DNA from: Phascolomyces articulosus
Lineage: Eukaryota; Mucoromycota; Mucoromycetes; Mucorales; Lichtheimiaceae
Assembly (NCBI GenBank): GCA_025677815.1
Contig: JAIXMP010000027.1
Location: 496,001-560,000 of the forward strand
Length of the DNA: 64,000 bases
Direction: 5' to 3'
Shown: piece by piece, positions 14,784-27,254 of the stretch
Position numbering within the stretch: position 1 is the stretch's first letter
How the letters are laid out: each line of letters opens with the position of its first letter
Notes under the pieces: model-generated
Databases searched by the model: none
Seen by the model: only the letters and a program-made list of their open reading frames with translations
What the model was told of the DNA's origin: nothing
Translations under genes and position numbers: made by a program

Positions 14784-17700
14784 ATGCCAAAACCGAATCC
14801 AGTTTCTCCTCCAGACGTAAAGAAGGCGTCGCAGAACCAAAAACGTCGTACACGTAAACGACACCGTCATAAGAAGAAACGTCAAGAAGTAGACGTTGTT
14901 TTTAATCAACCAAAAAACCTTGATTTGAATGATTTGATAAGGTAAACCATTATCTTTTTAAAAAACAAAAAAGAGTTTCTTTCTCTTTCCATATGATAGT
15001 ACATGTGGCAAAAGAAGAGATTGGAAGATAATCCTTTTTCCAAAAAGAGGCTTTACTAAAACAAAAAGAAATCTAGTGAAGCATCGGCACTCGAACGACA
15101 ATTAGGGGAACTTCAGACACAGTTGAAAGCTAACCATGCAAATATGCCAAGTAAGGAACAAGGTCGTAGGGCAAATGCAATTGCTACAGAACAAATCATT
15201 GCCACTGAAGATGAAATCCAATACGTTCGTAAAAGGTAATATCCTTGTGGAGAGTTTTGAGCTATTTAGTTTAGACAAGAGATAAAGAAAGTTGGAATAA
15301 GGGATGGAAAATAATTTTCCAAACACGTGCTAGTAGCACAGAGTATACCCTGTTTCTGAGGAGAAGGAATTGTGTGAATGAATTGGATGTGTTATTGAAC
15401 ACCACAAAACTTGAATGACCAACCCTTTTTCTTTTTTAGTTTGAAAATGATTTACCGCCAAATTCTCACGGATGATATAACATATGCTGCGACACATCAT
15501 ATTGAAGATAAGTTGTGGCGTTACATATGTTATGCAAATATTGAACAAGTACGAAGCAAGTTGCGCAAGGTAATTATTATTATTATTATTATTATCGCCA
15601 AAAAAAAGTGTTTTTCTTTACAAAGTCATTTATAATTGACAATTTGGCATGTTTTATCTTTAAATAGATACGTCCTGATGAAGATAATGTTATACGACAA
15701 CGATTACAGAGACAATTATTGAAACGTATTGATAGTAGTTTTAAATTCTATCGTGAACTTAACAACAGCATAAAGGATAATCATCATCTTGATACCAAGA
15801 CAATTGGTATAGGTAAATGTTTGTAACACTTTCCCCTCTCTCCCACGCACATTATTGAAACGTATTTTTCCTTTTCTCCCTCGTGATAATGATAATAATA
15901 ATGAAATATTCTGGGGGGAACTTATAGATTTGTTCCGACAAGGCGTACCAACAGGTGACGAACAAGTGGCCGTGATATTACAATCCAATTACATTTGTAT
16001 GGGTGATATTGCTCGTTATCGTGCTTCTACCTCATTAACGAACAAGAAAGCCAACAATGAAAACTGGCGATTGGCTAAAGAATGTTATCAAAAAGCAATT
16101 GATTGCTATCGATCCAGTGGTAAACCTTATTCTCAATTGGCCCTTGTATCACTCTCCAGTGGAAGTGCTGTGGATGTAGTTTGGTACTATTGCATGAGTT
16201 TAGCCATGAAACAACCTTCTACTGTGGGTCGTGACAATCTGAAGTCTTTCTATTCTAAAATTCGTTTTTCTTCTCCTGAAAACTCGACGAATGCCAATGA
16301 GAGTTGTACAAAAATGATCTCCCAGTTTATTGAATCTTTTCTGCAAACTCATAAACAAGCCATGTTTGGTGATCCCAATAAGTAAGATGAACCTCTGTCT
16401 CTCTATCTGCAGAAAAGAATGGGAATTTTTGAAAGATTATGAAGTAGATAATCAAAAAATAGATAATTAACACCTTATTCATTTATTTTTAGTATCGTTT
16501 CAATGCCAAATATTTTGGAGACAGTGATCACAAAAACAGTTTCATCTGTTGTGAATGAAGATGGTATTACCAAGATCGATTCATCAACAATCCACGTTTT
16601 AAAAGGCATGCTGTCTCGCACCATTGTCATTTTACTTATCACTATATGGGATATTGGAGAACGTATGAAAATAAAAGGTATGAAATCTAGAAGAAAACAG
16701 ACAAATAGTATATGCATTAAGAAGGGAAAAAAAAAAGAAAACTCATAAATGTGTACATTGTATAAATTATATATAGGAAATCTTCCACAATGGACCCAAC
16801 TTCAATCATCTCAAATTCGACTATTATCCTTGGGTTTTAAATTATTTGCTGGTTTGGTGAAAGCTACGCATGATGGATGGACCGAGGCCAAGGAAAAAAT
16901 AAGTCAAGATGCCAAATATGAACAACTCAACTCAATGGTCGAAAATGCTATATTATCTGCTCTTTCCATTTGGTGCACTTATCTTGCAAACAATCTACCT
17001 GTCATTGCACAATATTGCACATCTGGGGCTGGAGCTGATGGACGTCGTGACAATGAGCGAAAAGAACTCGTCAAGGCTGTTCAATCCTTTGTATCAGCTC
17101 TCATTAATCACCCCATGTTCCCAGACCCTGTCGTGAACGTATTGCCAGTGACTTATCCAGTGTCCGAGGATGTCTTATTACTTGGTGTGGTTCCATTGAC
17201 CCGGTTCCATGCTACTGTTGATTTCTTTAAAGAAAACGCATATGATGCTATAGATGAATCCAAGATTGATGCAAGAAAACAAATTCGTTGGGGTCGTGTC
17301 CGAGAGCTTGTGAAGAAGATTGCCGATTCAACTGTAAGTAAAAAAAAAAAAAATTCAAAGGAAAATCCAAATATCCTTTGTAGAATGAATAACTCATTTG
17401 ATGTGGTTTTATTTATAGGCATTTGACTTTGTGCAATACAACAAAAACGAACAAAAATACAGTGTCGTTGACGAAAATGCTAAACGACAACAACAAAGTC
17501 GATTCATGAAAGCATTAGCAACTCAACGTCTTATGGATCAAGTATCTTCACTTGAAAAGAATGTGAGCAGAATGAACTTATCTTCGACTCCACCAAATAA
17601 GGTAGAAGTATATACTGTCGTGGTAGATGTCACTGCATTCCTTGATGGTCTTAACAAAATCAAGAAATGGGCAAACCAAACTCTCAACCCAAATAATCGT

Positions 17701-18486
17701 TCACAAGATAGTATTCTGGAAGTACTTGTTCCTTTAGAAAGTAGGTTTCATTGTGCTTTTTTTTTGTTTAAACTTGTTGGATGCTATCTCAAAAAAGAAT
17801 AGTCTTGCTAATTTAGCAATTACTTAGCTATTGATTCTCTTGATGTTCACAAGAAGGGGTCGTCCCATATGAATATGCAAGCACGTGAATCTATCCGATA
17901 TTTGGATCAACATCTTGCTAGGGAAAAACCTAAGGATACGACGACATCTTACTTGCGTACCCAAAAAGTGAATGAACAATTGTCAGAATGGAGTCAAGCA
18001 GAAGCTTACTGGATTGGGGAAGAAAGTCGAGCCAATATTGTCGATGCTCTCCTTTCAGATGAGGATGATGAGGATGATAATGGAGATAAGGTGATTCATG
18101 AAAGTGATGTTGAATCCTTATCATCCAGCGATGATTTATTTGAATCACGAAGGCGTCAATTTGATGAAGAAGACGAAGACGATAGCTCAGAACCTGAAAG
18201 TAGTTCATCCGAAGAAGAAAGTGAAGATGAAGAAGAACAAGATACCACCACCCAGTTTAATCAAGTACCACGGGCATACATACCCATAATCAGTTGCATG
18301 CTTTATAATCTCAAGGAACGTTTGGTATTGGTCACTAATGATGAAAACCTAGCATGGTGGGTTGAAATGTTTGGTGATCCTGAAACTGGCCGACGACTTT
18401 GTGTAAAAACTGTGGATGAATGGGATCAAATAGTTCGTACAATGAGTTTTAACAAATCCTACACTTATTCTTGGAAACGTCGATAA
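14784..18486 (+). CDS. EST1/SMG6-like protein with 14-3-3-like domain and PIN domain
   Basis: Nine exons: 14784-14941, 15077-15235, 15440-15569, 15668-15812, 15928-16381, 16493-16677, 16777-17333, 17419-17740, 17828-18486, giving 922 residues. Order of parts: a basic N-terminus (KRRTRKRHRHKKKR), an EST1 14-3-3/TPR-like helical domain (LWRYICYANIEQV; FRQGVPTGDEQVAVI; GDIARYR; AKECYQKAIDCYR; SQLALVS; DVVWYYCMSLA), further helices, and a C-terminal PIN fold (VVVDVTAFLDGLNKI with Asp666; LVLVTNDENLAWW with Asp875). The PIN is split by a 60-residue acidic Ser/Asp/Glu insert at about residues 770-830. Family knowledge: these proteins act in nonsense-mediated decay and telomere biology, and SMG6 is the endonuclease; yeast ESL1/ESL2 share the layout. 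The first in-frame ATG was chosen; an upstream ATG at 14761 is out of frame. Confidence 0.85.
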
Positions 18487-18667
18487 TCATAAAAAAAACA
18501 TATAGCACAATTATTTTTTCACAATAAAAAAATATCATATCAAATCATGTCAAATCAACTAATCACTGTATGTTGTATAAATCGAGTATTTGAAATATAA
18601 TGTTTCTGTGTGTGATGATGGTTTTTTTTTCATTTTATTGTCAAAGTAACAAAAAACGAGATGGAAT

Positions 18668-19586
18668 TTAAGCCGACTTCTTGGCCTTGGCAACGGCAGA
18701 ACCGAGAGCGAAAGCACGCTATAATTACAATAATAATAAAAAAGTTAATAACCTATCTTATCTTTTACTTTATAACAATTCCCTTCTTCCCTCTCATTCA
18801 CTTCCAATATATATAAATAGTTTACCTTGTTCTTCAACTTTTGAATCTTGAAACGTTCAAAGTCGGTCAAGTTAGCACGGACTTCACGTTGCTTGAGCTT
18901 TTGAGCCCAGGCAGACTTTTCCCATTGAGCGACAACTTGGCTCTTTCCCAAGTTCTTCTTGAGAACAGCTTGACCAGCGTTGCGGGGAAGACCCTTGACA
19001 ACCAAGTTGGTCAAAGTAAGACGGGCATAAGCCAAAGGTTGACGAACGACACCGGTGGTAGGACCATCAACGAGAGCCTAATTAATTATAAATATAAATC
19101 AAATTAGAGATTATATTATTATTTTTTTATGTCAGTCAATTGAATTTCTCGAATAATCGTAATTGAATCGTAATAAGAAAAAGGGCCATTTTCAATAACT
19201 ATTATATTAGAAGTAATAAAAACCGCCCTTATATATATATTTTCCAACTTACGCGCTTATGGTCAATAATGTCAACAATGACAGCCAACTTGTTAGCATC
19301 AGCACCGTCGTTAATGAGAACAACACGGCCGACCTCGACTTGACGCTTGAAAGAACCTTGCTAATGAATTTGAAAAATTAAACATTTCAAAAAGAAATGG
19401 GGGAAAAAAAAAGAAAGATATATGAATAAAATGAATCCATCTATTCCCATCCATCCATCCATCCATCCAATTATCCATTCATCCGTATATCGTTCGTATT
19501 TTTTTATGGTCGTTCGTTTCGTTTCTATAACCCTTTCCTCTTTTTTTCTTATCCCCTTAGGGCACCATCATAATACATACCACCAT
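18668..19586 (-). CDS. RPL14: 60S ribosomal protein eL14
   Basis: Four exons (19586-19581, 19360-19253, 19077-18826, 18718-18668) give 138 residues, the length of fungal eL14. Diagnostic stretches are [35 protein letters not shown] and [15 protein letters not shown], with a lysine/alanine-rich tail ending KAKKSA. It is a structural protein of the large cytosolic ribosomal subunit. The first coding exon is only six bases (Met-Val) before GTATGT, and the next exon starts QGSFKRQ, which matches the short N-terminus of animal eL14. The first intron contains a CCATC-type tandem tract. Intron-rich ribosomal protein genes are usual in fungi. Confidence 0.95.
19440..19470. repeat. CCAT/ATCC tandem repeat in eL14 intron 1
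   Basis: Five or six ATCC units in a row, with degenerate copies on both sides, inside the first intron of the eL14 gene. Confidence 0.7.
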
Positions 19587-21363
19587 GGTGATTATATCGG
19601 AAGGAGAGACCGTACTTCGACAGCGACCTAAGGTCCTTTTGTCCACAGCCCTCACTGTTACCCAAAATGGCATCTGAATTTAAAATTGAATCTTTAATTT
19701 TGATGGAACACAGCGCGCATTGTACATATTTTGTGTATAATTATCATGAAGTCATTCTTTGGGTTGCTTGATATCAATATATAAGATTTATATATCCAAT
19801 AATATCGAGTTGAAAAAAATAGCTACGTAATTTGCCTTTATCTCATAAAGATAAATAATAACAATTTTAATTTATTCAAGTTAGATATATATTAATGAAT
19901 AAAGTGCTATATATGACATGCCTCATCATTTTATGCATTAAAGATAAGTTATGCTTTCCCAATTGTTGTAATTTTTGAAAGCAAATTATAAAGAGTGGCA
20001 GTTATTATTTTCAGTACTTTAAATGCAGTAGGTACTGGAATAAGCTTATTTGCATACATACGAATAATGGATATATAGCTTATTATTAGTTGTTTAAATG
20101 TAATTGCCAAATCATTCACAAACCCGCTTATATGTTGATATATCAGCAACATATCCTCCTTATAATATTTTATGATTAATCATTTTACTTTAGAGTTTTA
20201 AAAAAAGAAATGGTTATTATTTTAAACAAGATAAATAATCCTTCTACTTGTAAACTAATGAATTCCTTATGTTTATCAATAATTCAAGATAATTGTTAAT
20301 AAATTTTAAACTCGTTCTCTTTTTTCTAAAGAACCATACTTGGTATACACGGCTCATTTAGAGATATACGCACCTTCCATCAACTATTACAATCAAGAGC
20401 ATTAATATGACACATTTTATACTTTCTTCCGAATCCTTGGTATCTTTGACAATATTCATTGTCATCAGAACAGTTATTACAATAAAATGACCATTTCTGA
20501 TGCAGTAGAGCATCCTGAGGTCAACTCTCAGCTAATATACTACATAAAAATAATCAAATCCAGTGACAAACCATTCTTGGATGGACTATCCTTTAATTTA
20601 CCCTCTTCATATTGGTTTTTTCTTACACACAAAGTTGCTACAAATGAATCAGTATGCAATCGTCAGGACATCATCTCAAATGTCGAGCAACGCATCAGAA
20701 CTACCTCTGTTACTTATACCATTTCTAATAAATTTAATATCAAAATACATCGATGTAAATTGAAATATTTACGTTTCTGCTTATGAACTGCCGTGGTGTC
20801 ATAGAAATAATAAGGAAGGGGGTATTCAAGACATTGGATCATTAAATCACCCCATACCCAAATGATAATTAAAATCCTTTGATATCTATTATTGATGATA
20901 CACTCCAGATGTAAACTATAAGAAATCAAATCATATAATTAGACCAAGTTGTACATGAAAGAGAATATAGTATTTATCTTTTAATTTTTCTTTGATTTTA
21001 AATAAATCGTGTTTCAAAAGACTTATCGTTTTATTAGTTTTTATTATATTGACAACTTCTATATTCTATGTCAAGCACAACTGCAATGCACGAGATTTGA
21101 TCATTGGTGGGAAGCTGGTTAACTTACGTACATGAAAAACTCGAGCAAGATGGAATTATATAATGTCATCAGCAATTCCCCTATTTACGTAATGTGATGT
21201 ACGCCACTATTATATAAAATACAGCACATCCCGCTCAGCAGGCTTAACCCAGTATGTATCATTAAGCATACTGTTATATTATATTATCTGACACTGTTTC
21301 AATATATCTATTAACGACAGTCTATGTTTATATTTTATTTCAATAAATAGTTATTTTTATCAG
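19587..21363. other. Intergenic, AT-rich, with possible coding debris
   Basis: Mostly AT-rich DNA without genes. A 99-codon open stretch at 20487-20786 (starting MTISDAVEHPEVNSQ) has a mixed protein-like composition and could be debris of the same decayed gene as the exon at 21364, but it matches nothing I know. Confidence 0.35.
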
Positions 21364-21576
21364 TCTCATTTATGGGACATTAACTTATCCCGACAACAGC
21401 TGAACCTACCTCTTTATAACTCCTGGTTGGATGTGGACTTCGATGGATTTATAAATGATATTTTGAATCTGCCACCAAACATATACGTTAATCTAGTGGC
21501 CCAGCTTATGATCCAAGGATTTCAGCAAGCACGAGTCCCAAACGCTTTATTACCGTTAGGCCAAATGATGAAGAAT
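21364..21576 (+). pseudogene. Isolated exon-like coding tract, unrecognised
   Basis: Bounded by a TATCAG acceptor and a consensus GTAAGT donor, this 71-codon open tract reads SHLWDINLSRQQLNL, then WLDVDFDGFINDILNLPPN, then a Gln-rich helix ending LGQMMKN. No convincing exon follows before the transposon at 21801. It is probably a fragment of a decayed gene. Confidence 0.35.
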
Positions 21577-21800
21577 GTAAGTAATCATATTAAATGTCCG
21601 ATTATTATCTATCTATATAACTTTATAGCTTGCTTAGTTGATTGACCACTTCATTGCTGTTGTTTTATTATTCTATTCTATTATATATAAAAAAGCGTGA
21701 CCCAAATGTATGTACCTTTGCAGGGTGTGGAATGGAGATCTGGGGGGTGGTCCAGTGCATATGCGAAGGCACATGAATACACACGATGATGATGTAAGTA

Positions 21801-21820
21801 CAGTACCCGCTCGCTAAACC
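21801..21820 (+). repeat. Left terminal inverted repeat of pogo-like element
   Basis: Starts CAGTACCCGCTCGCTAAACC and is preceded by TA at 21799-21800. Confidence 0.85.
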
Positions 21821-22017
21821 TGTACCCAAAATATGTGAGGAACTGTACCGGTTTAGCGAAATACCAGTTTAGCGAATACCGGTTAACTTTTGAAACCCCG
21901 TTGACAGTAGAATATGCCGAAAGATTGAACTAGTTTGCACAATATAAAAGGATCCAAAATGCCTGTTGTAAATAATGATGTTCTTGTTTTATTTCATTAT
22001 CATTTATTTTCATCGAT

Positions 22018-22278
22018 ATGGGCAAAAAAAAACGCATTGACAAATCGCCAAAAGCTTGCTATTTGTATTAAGAAAGAAAAAGAGCCAAAATTACTCAATC
22101 CGAACTTGCCAAATGCGCCAAAGACGACTTCAAATTGGAAAAGGTCCCTGGTCAGCAGACTATCAGCAACATATTGAAGAAAAAAAATGAACTTATGGGG
22201 ATGACAGAGCACATTCTTGATTCTAAAAAGCTTCCAAAGCCTGCACTTCCAGAGCTAGAATCATTACTTGCTAACTAG
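22018..22278 (+). pseudogene. Broken CENP-B/psq-type helix-turn-helix domain of pogo transposase
   Basis: From the ATG the frame reads MGKKKRIDKSPKACYLY, a TAA stop, then ERKRAKITQSELAKCAKDDF, then KVPGQQTISNILKKK, and ends in ELESLLAN and a TAG. The TQSELA and QQTISNILK pieces are the recognition parts of the N-terminal HTH that pogo-family transposases use to bind their own ends. The single early stop and the missing downstream DDE domain make it non-functional. Confidence 0.75.
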
Positions 22279-22409
22279 CTATGTCATAGATATGGCTAAG
22301 GCAAATCAGCCCACCTGTATCTTACTGATTTTATATTACGTAAAAATACCTAAAAATAACACCAGTAAATATTTGGTCCAGTCTACCGGATACCGGTTTA
22401 ACGAATACC

Positions 22410-22429
22410 GGTTGAGCGAGCGGGTACTG
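22410..22429 (-). repeat. Right terminal inverted repeat of pogo-like element
   Basis: The reverse complement starts CAGTACCCGCTCGCTCAACC, one mismatch from the left end, and is followed by TA at 22430-22431. Confidence 0.85.
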
Positions 22430-22722
22430 TATCATAAAACACATATTATATACAATTAATAATATATAGTATTGAACATGTTTTATTTATCATTTTTTTT
22501 TACTTACGTATGTAGCGTCACAGGTCCCCTTGCCCTTTTTGTTTAATACTTGGTTTACACGACGAAATAGGAGAAATGAGCATATTGATTCATTCCACAA
22601 TGTAAAGTTATATAGCTCATGTTGACCTTATTTTAAGCTTTTGATATGTAATACCTTAATCTCATATCTAATATCAATTATATAGAATCATCGGTATAGA
22701 TGTTTGATTTGACGAAATGTAA

Positions 22723-23034
22723 CGTTTTCAACGTACCATTGCTCAAAGACATATTCGACGTTCTCACAGTGGAATGAATTTACATGGAGCAGCATTAAAC
22801 GCACAAATTCAACAGTTTGATGGAACGTATCGTTATGTTGCGGAACAACATTATTACTGTAGTGTTAATGATTGTGTATATCATTCGATATCACTCGTTG
22901 AAGCGCAATAACATTTGACCGAAGCACACCCAGAAGAAGACATTGAAGAAAATCCTGTTGAATTGCTACGTCTTGCGGAATACCAACGACGCTTGAATTA
23001 TGTCCCAGGCGCAGACCCTGCTCCTCCAATATAA
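22723..23034 (+). pseudogene. Decayed C2H2 zinc-finger protein fragment
   Basis: One frame of 104 codons is open except for one TAA. It reads RFQRTIAQRHIRRSHSGMN, a Gln-rich link, then YYCSVNDCVYHS, the stop, HLTEAHPEEDIEENP, and ends GADPAPPI. The spacing Cys-x4-Cys then His-x4-His fits a C2H2 finger. No start codon is in frame (an ATG just upstream runs straight into TAA), so it is either a 3' exon of a gene whose 5' part is lost or a transposon-carried finger. Confidence 0.5.
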
Positions 23035-23397
23035 TACGTAATAAAAATATGTACTCTTAACAATTAGACAATATGAATAGAAAAACATATGATAATAAAA
23101 CAAATTTGCATCTATGATTTTTGTGGTATACTAAACATATTACAAAAAATACAACCGTTATATACAATACTTATAGTAAATTAAAATAATTCAACGATAC
23201 TATATTGCTCTACCTATTGATGATCTATATATATATAACTAATTTGAATGAAGGAGAGGAAAAGAGAAATAAATATTATACAATGGTGGATCATGTATTT
23301 AATAATCTTCTTTATTATAAAGTAAAAGTAGAATTATAATAATTAAGTAGATGCATTTTTTTTTAAAAAAAAGTTATAATATAGAATTGAGTCTTGA

Positions 23398-24573
23398 TTA
23401 TTGTGCCTTAGCCTTTTGAGCCTTGAGACGCTCTTCTTTTTGGCGTTTTCGATAGGCGACAAACTTGACATTGGTTCCAAAGACATGATCCCACAATCTG
23501 AACGATGATGCATAGTTTCCAATGAACATTTGGTGATGGTAGTCGTGATGATCACTGCCTCTGTTTTGTAAAAAGTATGGTTTTATATATATTAGATTAA
23601 ACAAAAGTATAAGGAAAGTCAAACACCCAAAAAAAATTCAAAACTTACGCCCAGAAAGGAACCCAGTTATGCAAAGACCAAGGGAAATCATATCCAGAAT
23701 GAGCATCAATTGCTTGAAACAAACGAAGTACAATCCATAGAAGCATAGTGGCCAAATGAAGTTCCCATTTGACATCCAATTCCAACCAGTAATGAACGAT
23801 GCCATGATAGATCAAAGGGCCAGCTACAGTACCAAAACCAAGAATCATAATTTCAATTGGATGAGCATATTCAGCAGCAATACCAAAAGGTGCAGAGTAT
23901 TCATGATGAACCTTGTGTACTTTTCTGTAAAGTGGTGGCCAATGCAGAGCACGATGTGTTATATAATGATAAAAATCTTCAAAGAAGAAAAAGATGATAA
24001 TTTCAATACACATGTGTTGCCTATAAAAGATACGTATGTACACAAAAAAAACCATAATAATGAATATTACTCTTTTTTTTTGATAGCTATATCATAAAAA
24101 CTTTCTTCATGTCTTTTCTTTTTTTTTTGAAACTTACCAAGAAGGAAATGGTGCAGAAACACGCATTCCAAGAAACGTTGCCATGGGGTGAAAGAAAAAA
24201 ATAAGTGGGCCTTCGAATATAAAATGAGATTTTAAAACCTTCCATGTACAATTCCAATAATCTTTATTCGTATTTGCTTTGTTCTATAATCAAAGAAATA
24301 TAACAATAGGTTAACTAATGCACTTTTCTGATGTTTGAAATGATGTTGTAGTAATAATATATAACTTACAGATTGTAGTTTATATTTTTGAAACTGTGGA
24401 ATCAGGTCACAAACAAGAAATGGGAGGAAGCGTCCAAAGTAAACAATTTCATGTAATAAAAACGCGAATATACCGGTAACAATCATAGGATTACGATCTT
24501 TATACATGTTTTCCCATATGGATTCAATATAATTGAGTTGATAGAGCTCGCTAGTTGTGGTTGTGGTATTCAT
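23398..24573 (-). CDS. ERG25: C-4 methylsterol oxidase, ERG25 type, copy A
   Basis: Four exons (24573-24370, 24283-24138, 24020-23649, 23560-23398) give 294 residues. It is a fatty-acid-hydroxylase-superfamily di-iron enzyme with the three histidine boxes: H135-x3-H139, H152-x2-H155-H156 and H246-x2-H249-H250. Hydrophobic segments near residues 30-55 and 85-105 fit an ER membrane protein. The family removes the C-4 methyl groups of lanosterol-type precursors with ERG26 and ERG27 during ergosterol synthesis. The Lys/Gln/Ala tail ([12 protein letters not shown]) is shared with copy B. Its closest relative in the window is copy B, about 6 kb away in the same orientation with identical intron positions. 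All catalytic histidines are intact, so both copies look functional. Confidence 0.95.
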
Positions 24574-27254
24574 TCTGTTGATGGTGATATTCTTCGTTAT
24601 TAGTGATGAAATAAAAAAAAAAAAGAATAGAAAAAAAGAGATTGTGAATGTTTATATTTATATCAATCAAATTATTCATACATTTTGGCTAATACTCATG
24701 TTCTAAATCTTGTATATAGGTAGATAAACGGATATACTTCTCCACTTTACCGATCGGCGCACCTCACAGCAATATAAACAGTCGGTTTTTTTTATCCCTT
24801 AAGGAAGAGAGGTTATACTACTACTTTAAAAATGTAATATTTGATTTGACAGGACTACTTATTTTCTGTGTCCTAATAGGCTACGGCCATATTACTAATA
24901 TTATGACATTATATGATTTGTTACAATCTGAGAAACGTTTATATATAGATTATCGTATCGTGACAAGCAAATTTTCTGCTTCACTGAATGATATTGTTTT
25001 GACATTGCTGATAATTATTGCCGATTGAAAAATTATGCTACTCTGATACCGAATATCAAATAAAATGCACATTAATTTGTGCGAAAACCATTGATACATG
25101 GCAAATTAAGCATACAGGTATGTTTGGAGAAAAGTACAATATATTAAGCTTCTTTCAGTTGGATCAAATCAGCAAATTGGTTGATGGGTGAATATTCTCC
25201 CATTTGACAATGTGAGAATTATTAACTGCAACAGAATTTTCAATATTTGACAAAAAGGTGCCCAAGTAAATCCTCTTATCGCATCTTTAACAAATGTAAA
25301 AATAAGAATGATGCTTTTTTTAGATAAACAAAAAGTCGGTATTTCGATCCGTTTAATTCCTAACTAAAACTTCCCCACCTCCTTGATCTGCAGCAACGAA
25401 AACACCGAAATCAAAAAAAGAGTTAAACAACCGAATACTAGGTTCATATAAAATGCTGGAATGGTCGGTTTAACCACCATTCATGCGCCGAATTGTTTTT
25501 CTCTTTTTCTGCCTGTAATTCCGTCACACATATTATTTCATGTTGCATTAACAACCTTCTTCCCTGCTTTCTTATTCTTCAAATAAAATTAAGAGTACGA
25601 CTTGTTTTTATAATGAATTTTTATCCACTATCTAGCTACCTAGTATAAAATACACTGAATGGAAACTTCGTAACCTCCTTAATTCGAAAGAACGTATATA
25701 TCCTTCTTTTCATCTAATAAAAAACATTCTTTGTAGTGGTGGAAAATAAGTTTTACATAAAAAAAAAACGTTTATATATAGCTTAGAACTATTCTTTTTT
25801 TTTTCCAATTGTCATCTAGTATATCATTTCTTGAACTGTCATGATTGTGATTTAGATACAAGAAAAAAGTGAAATGAATAAAAATAAAAGGGAGAGAGAG
25901 TCAAAATACAATAATGAGTTGTCTTATGATTGAAACATAGAAAAGGTGTTGTGTTGAAGAGTGAGATTCATCGTTGTTGTTACCAAGCATTATTATTAAT
26001 AAACAAAATTCCATATCCATGATCAATAAATTGACGGCTAATGCATAATAAAAATACAAAGATACTTGTACTCCATATATTTATCCATCTCTATACCAAT
26101 TACTACGTATAAAACATTGTTATACAAGTGAATTCTTGTTTATGCAGTTTTTGATACTCAGATCTTTTATACGGGTTTGGTCAATGGAATTTCTCCCCCT
26201 TGGCTACTCATGTAAAACAAAAAATGAATTCATCAACAGATGCGTGCAATCATTGTCTCGGTTGGACTGATATTGCCAATGAATATTATGGGGTAATTAA
26301 AAATTATCAGTCAATTAAGAGTTACTGATGATATGTAGTGTTAAATATGATATAATAAATGATAATTAATTAAATTATAACATATGTATGCTACATAGCG
26401 ATAGTAACTTGCCAATGAGGAATAAGCATGAGATACGTATCTCCAATATCATTGTAAATAATACATACATAGTAGTTACATAATAAAAAAAAGAAATTTT
26501 TGTATTACAAAGAAACTAATTATCACTATCATCTGTATGTGTTATAATTCATTATGAAGGATGAGAGAAAATAGAAGGCTTTGAAATAAGGGGGGGAAAG
26601 TGACAGAAGACGTGGGATTTATTATTTTGCTTTTTCATGCTACTCTCCCGTTTCTGCATAACACACACAAAATTATATTTATTATACTGACAAGATATAG
26701 AAAATGCTTTTGCATGAATCGTAACAATAGTTTGTTCCATGCGTGGACATTTTTTATGTTATAAAAAAGTAGAGGGTTGCTATGTTAATATTATGAGGCT
26801 CTATCCGTAAAACTTTAAGTATAAGGAATAAGAATATAACGAATGTGATAGTATTTATAGAGCATTATATGATGTATTTAACTTTTAACTCTCCTCTTTT
26901 GCTTGTCACAAATTCTAGGCTATACAACGAATTGTATAGGTCAAGAAGCCCCTAACCGAACAGATTATGCATTGATGCATTTTCAGATTTAATAACTTCT
27001 TTTACAAGTATATACATATATTTTTAAATTCGTTGTGATACACGATAGATCCTTCTTTGCCATTCTCTTTCTATCTTTTAATACGAATTTTAACCAAATC
27101 AGGCGAACAAATCCCACGAAATGCATAAATATACCACTTCTTGATCAGGCAAAATCAGATCATTCACTCAAATCTCCATTATCTCCTTTGCTATCAAACA
27201 ACCCAGAACAACAATCTTATTCTTTGTTATCTATCCAATCCAAAGTTGTAAAGA
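24574..27254. other. 2.7-kb gene-poor spacer between ERG25-A and the secreted protein gene
   Basis: AT-rich sequence with only short frames. The stretch just upstream of ERG25-A contains GATCGGCGCACC, similar to GGCGCATCACACAGC upstream of copy B, which may be a shared promoter element. No RNA gene or transposon end was recognised. Confidence 0.45.

Larger units (their letters stand above)
21801..22429 (+). mobile_element. Pogo/Tigger-like DNA transposon, internally deleted (629 bp)
   Basis: The element is flanked by TA on both sides, the target duplication of the Tc1/mariner-pogo superfamily. Its ends are 20-base inverted repeats starting CAGTACCCGCTCGCT, with one mismatch. Inside the ends are further copies of an ACCGGTTTAGCGA motif: three near 21850-21885 and two near 22391-22418. 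It contains a broken CENP-B/psq-type DNA-binding reading frame but no DDE catalytic domain, so it is a deletion derivative that could move only with help from a full-length relative. Confidence 0.85.

Noticed and set aside
15330..15548. Minus-strand frame inside the SMG6-like gene
   Set aside because: Antisense of a verified exon/intron junction region.
24846..25028. 60-codon open frame upstream of ERG25-A
   Set aside because: No splice sites, domain or compositional support; likely chance.
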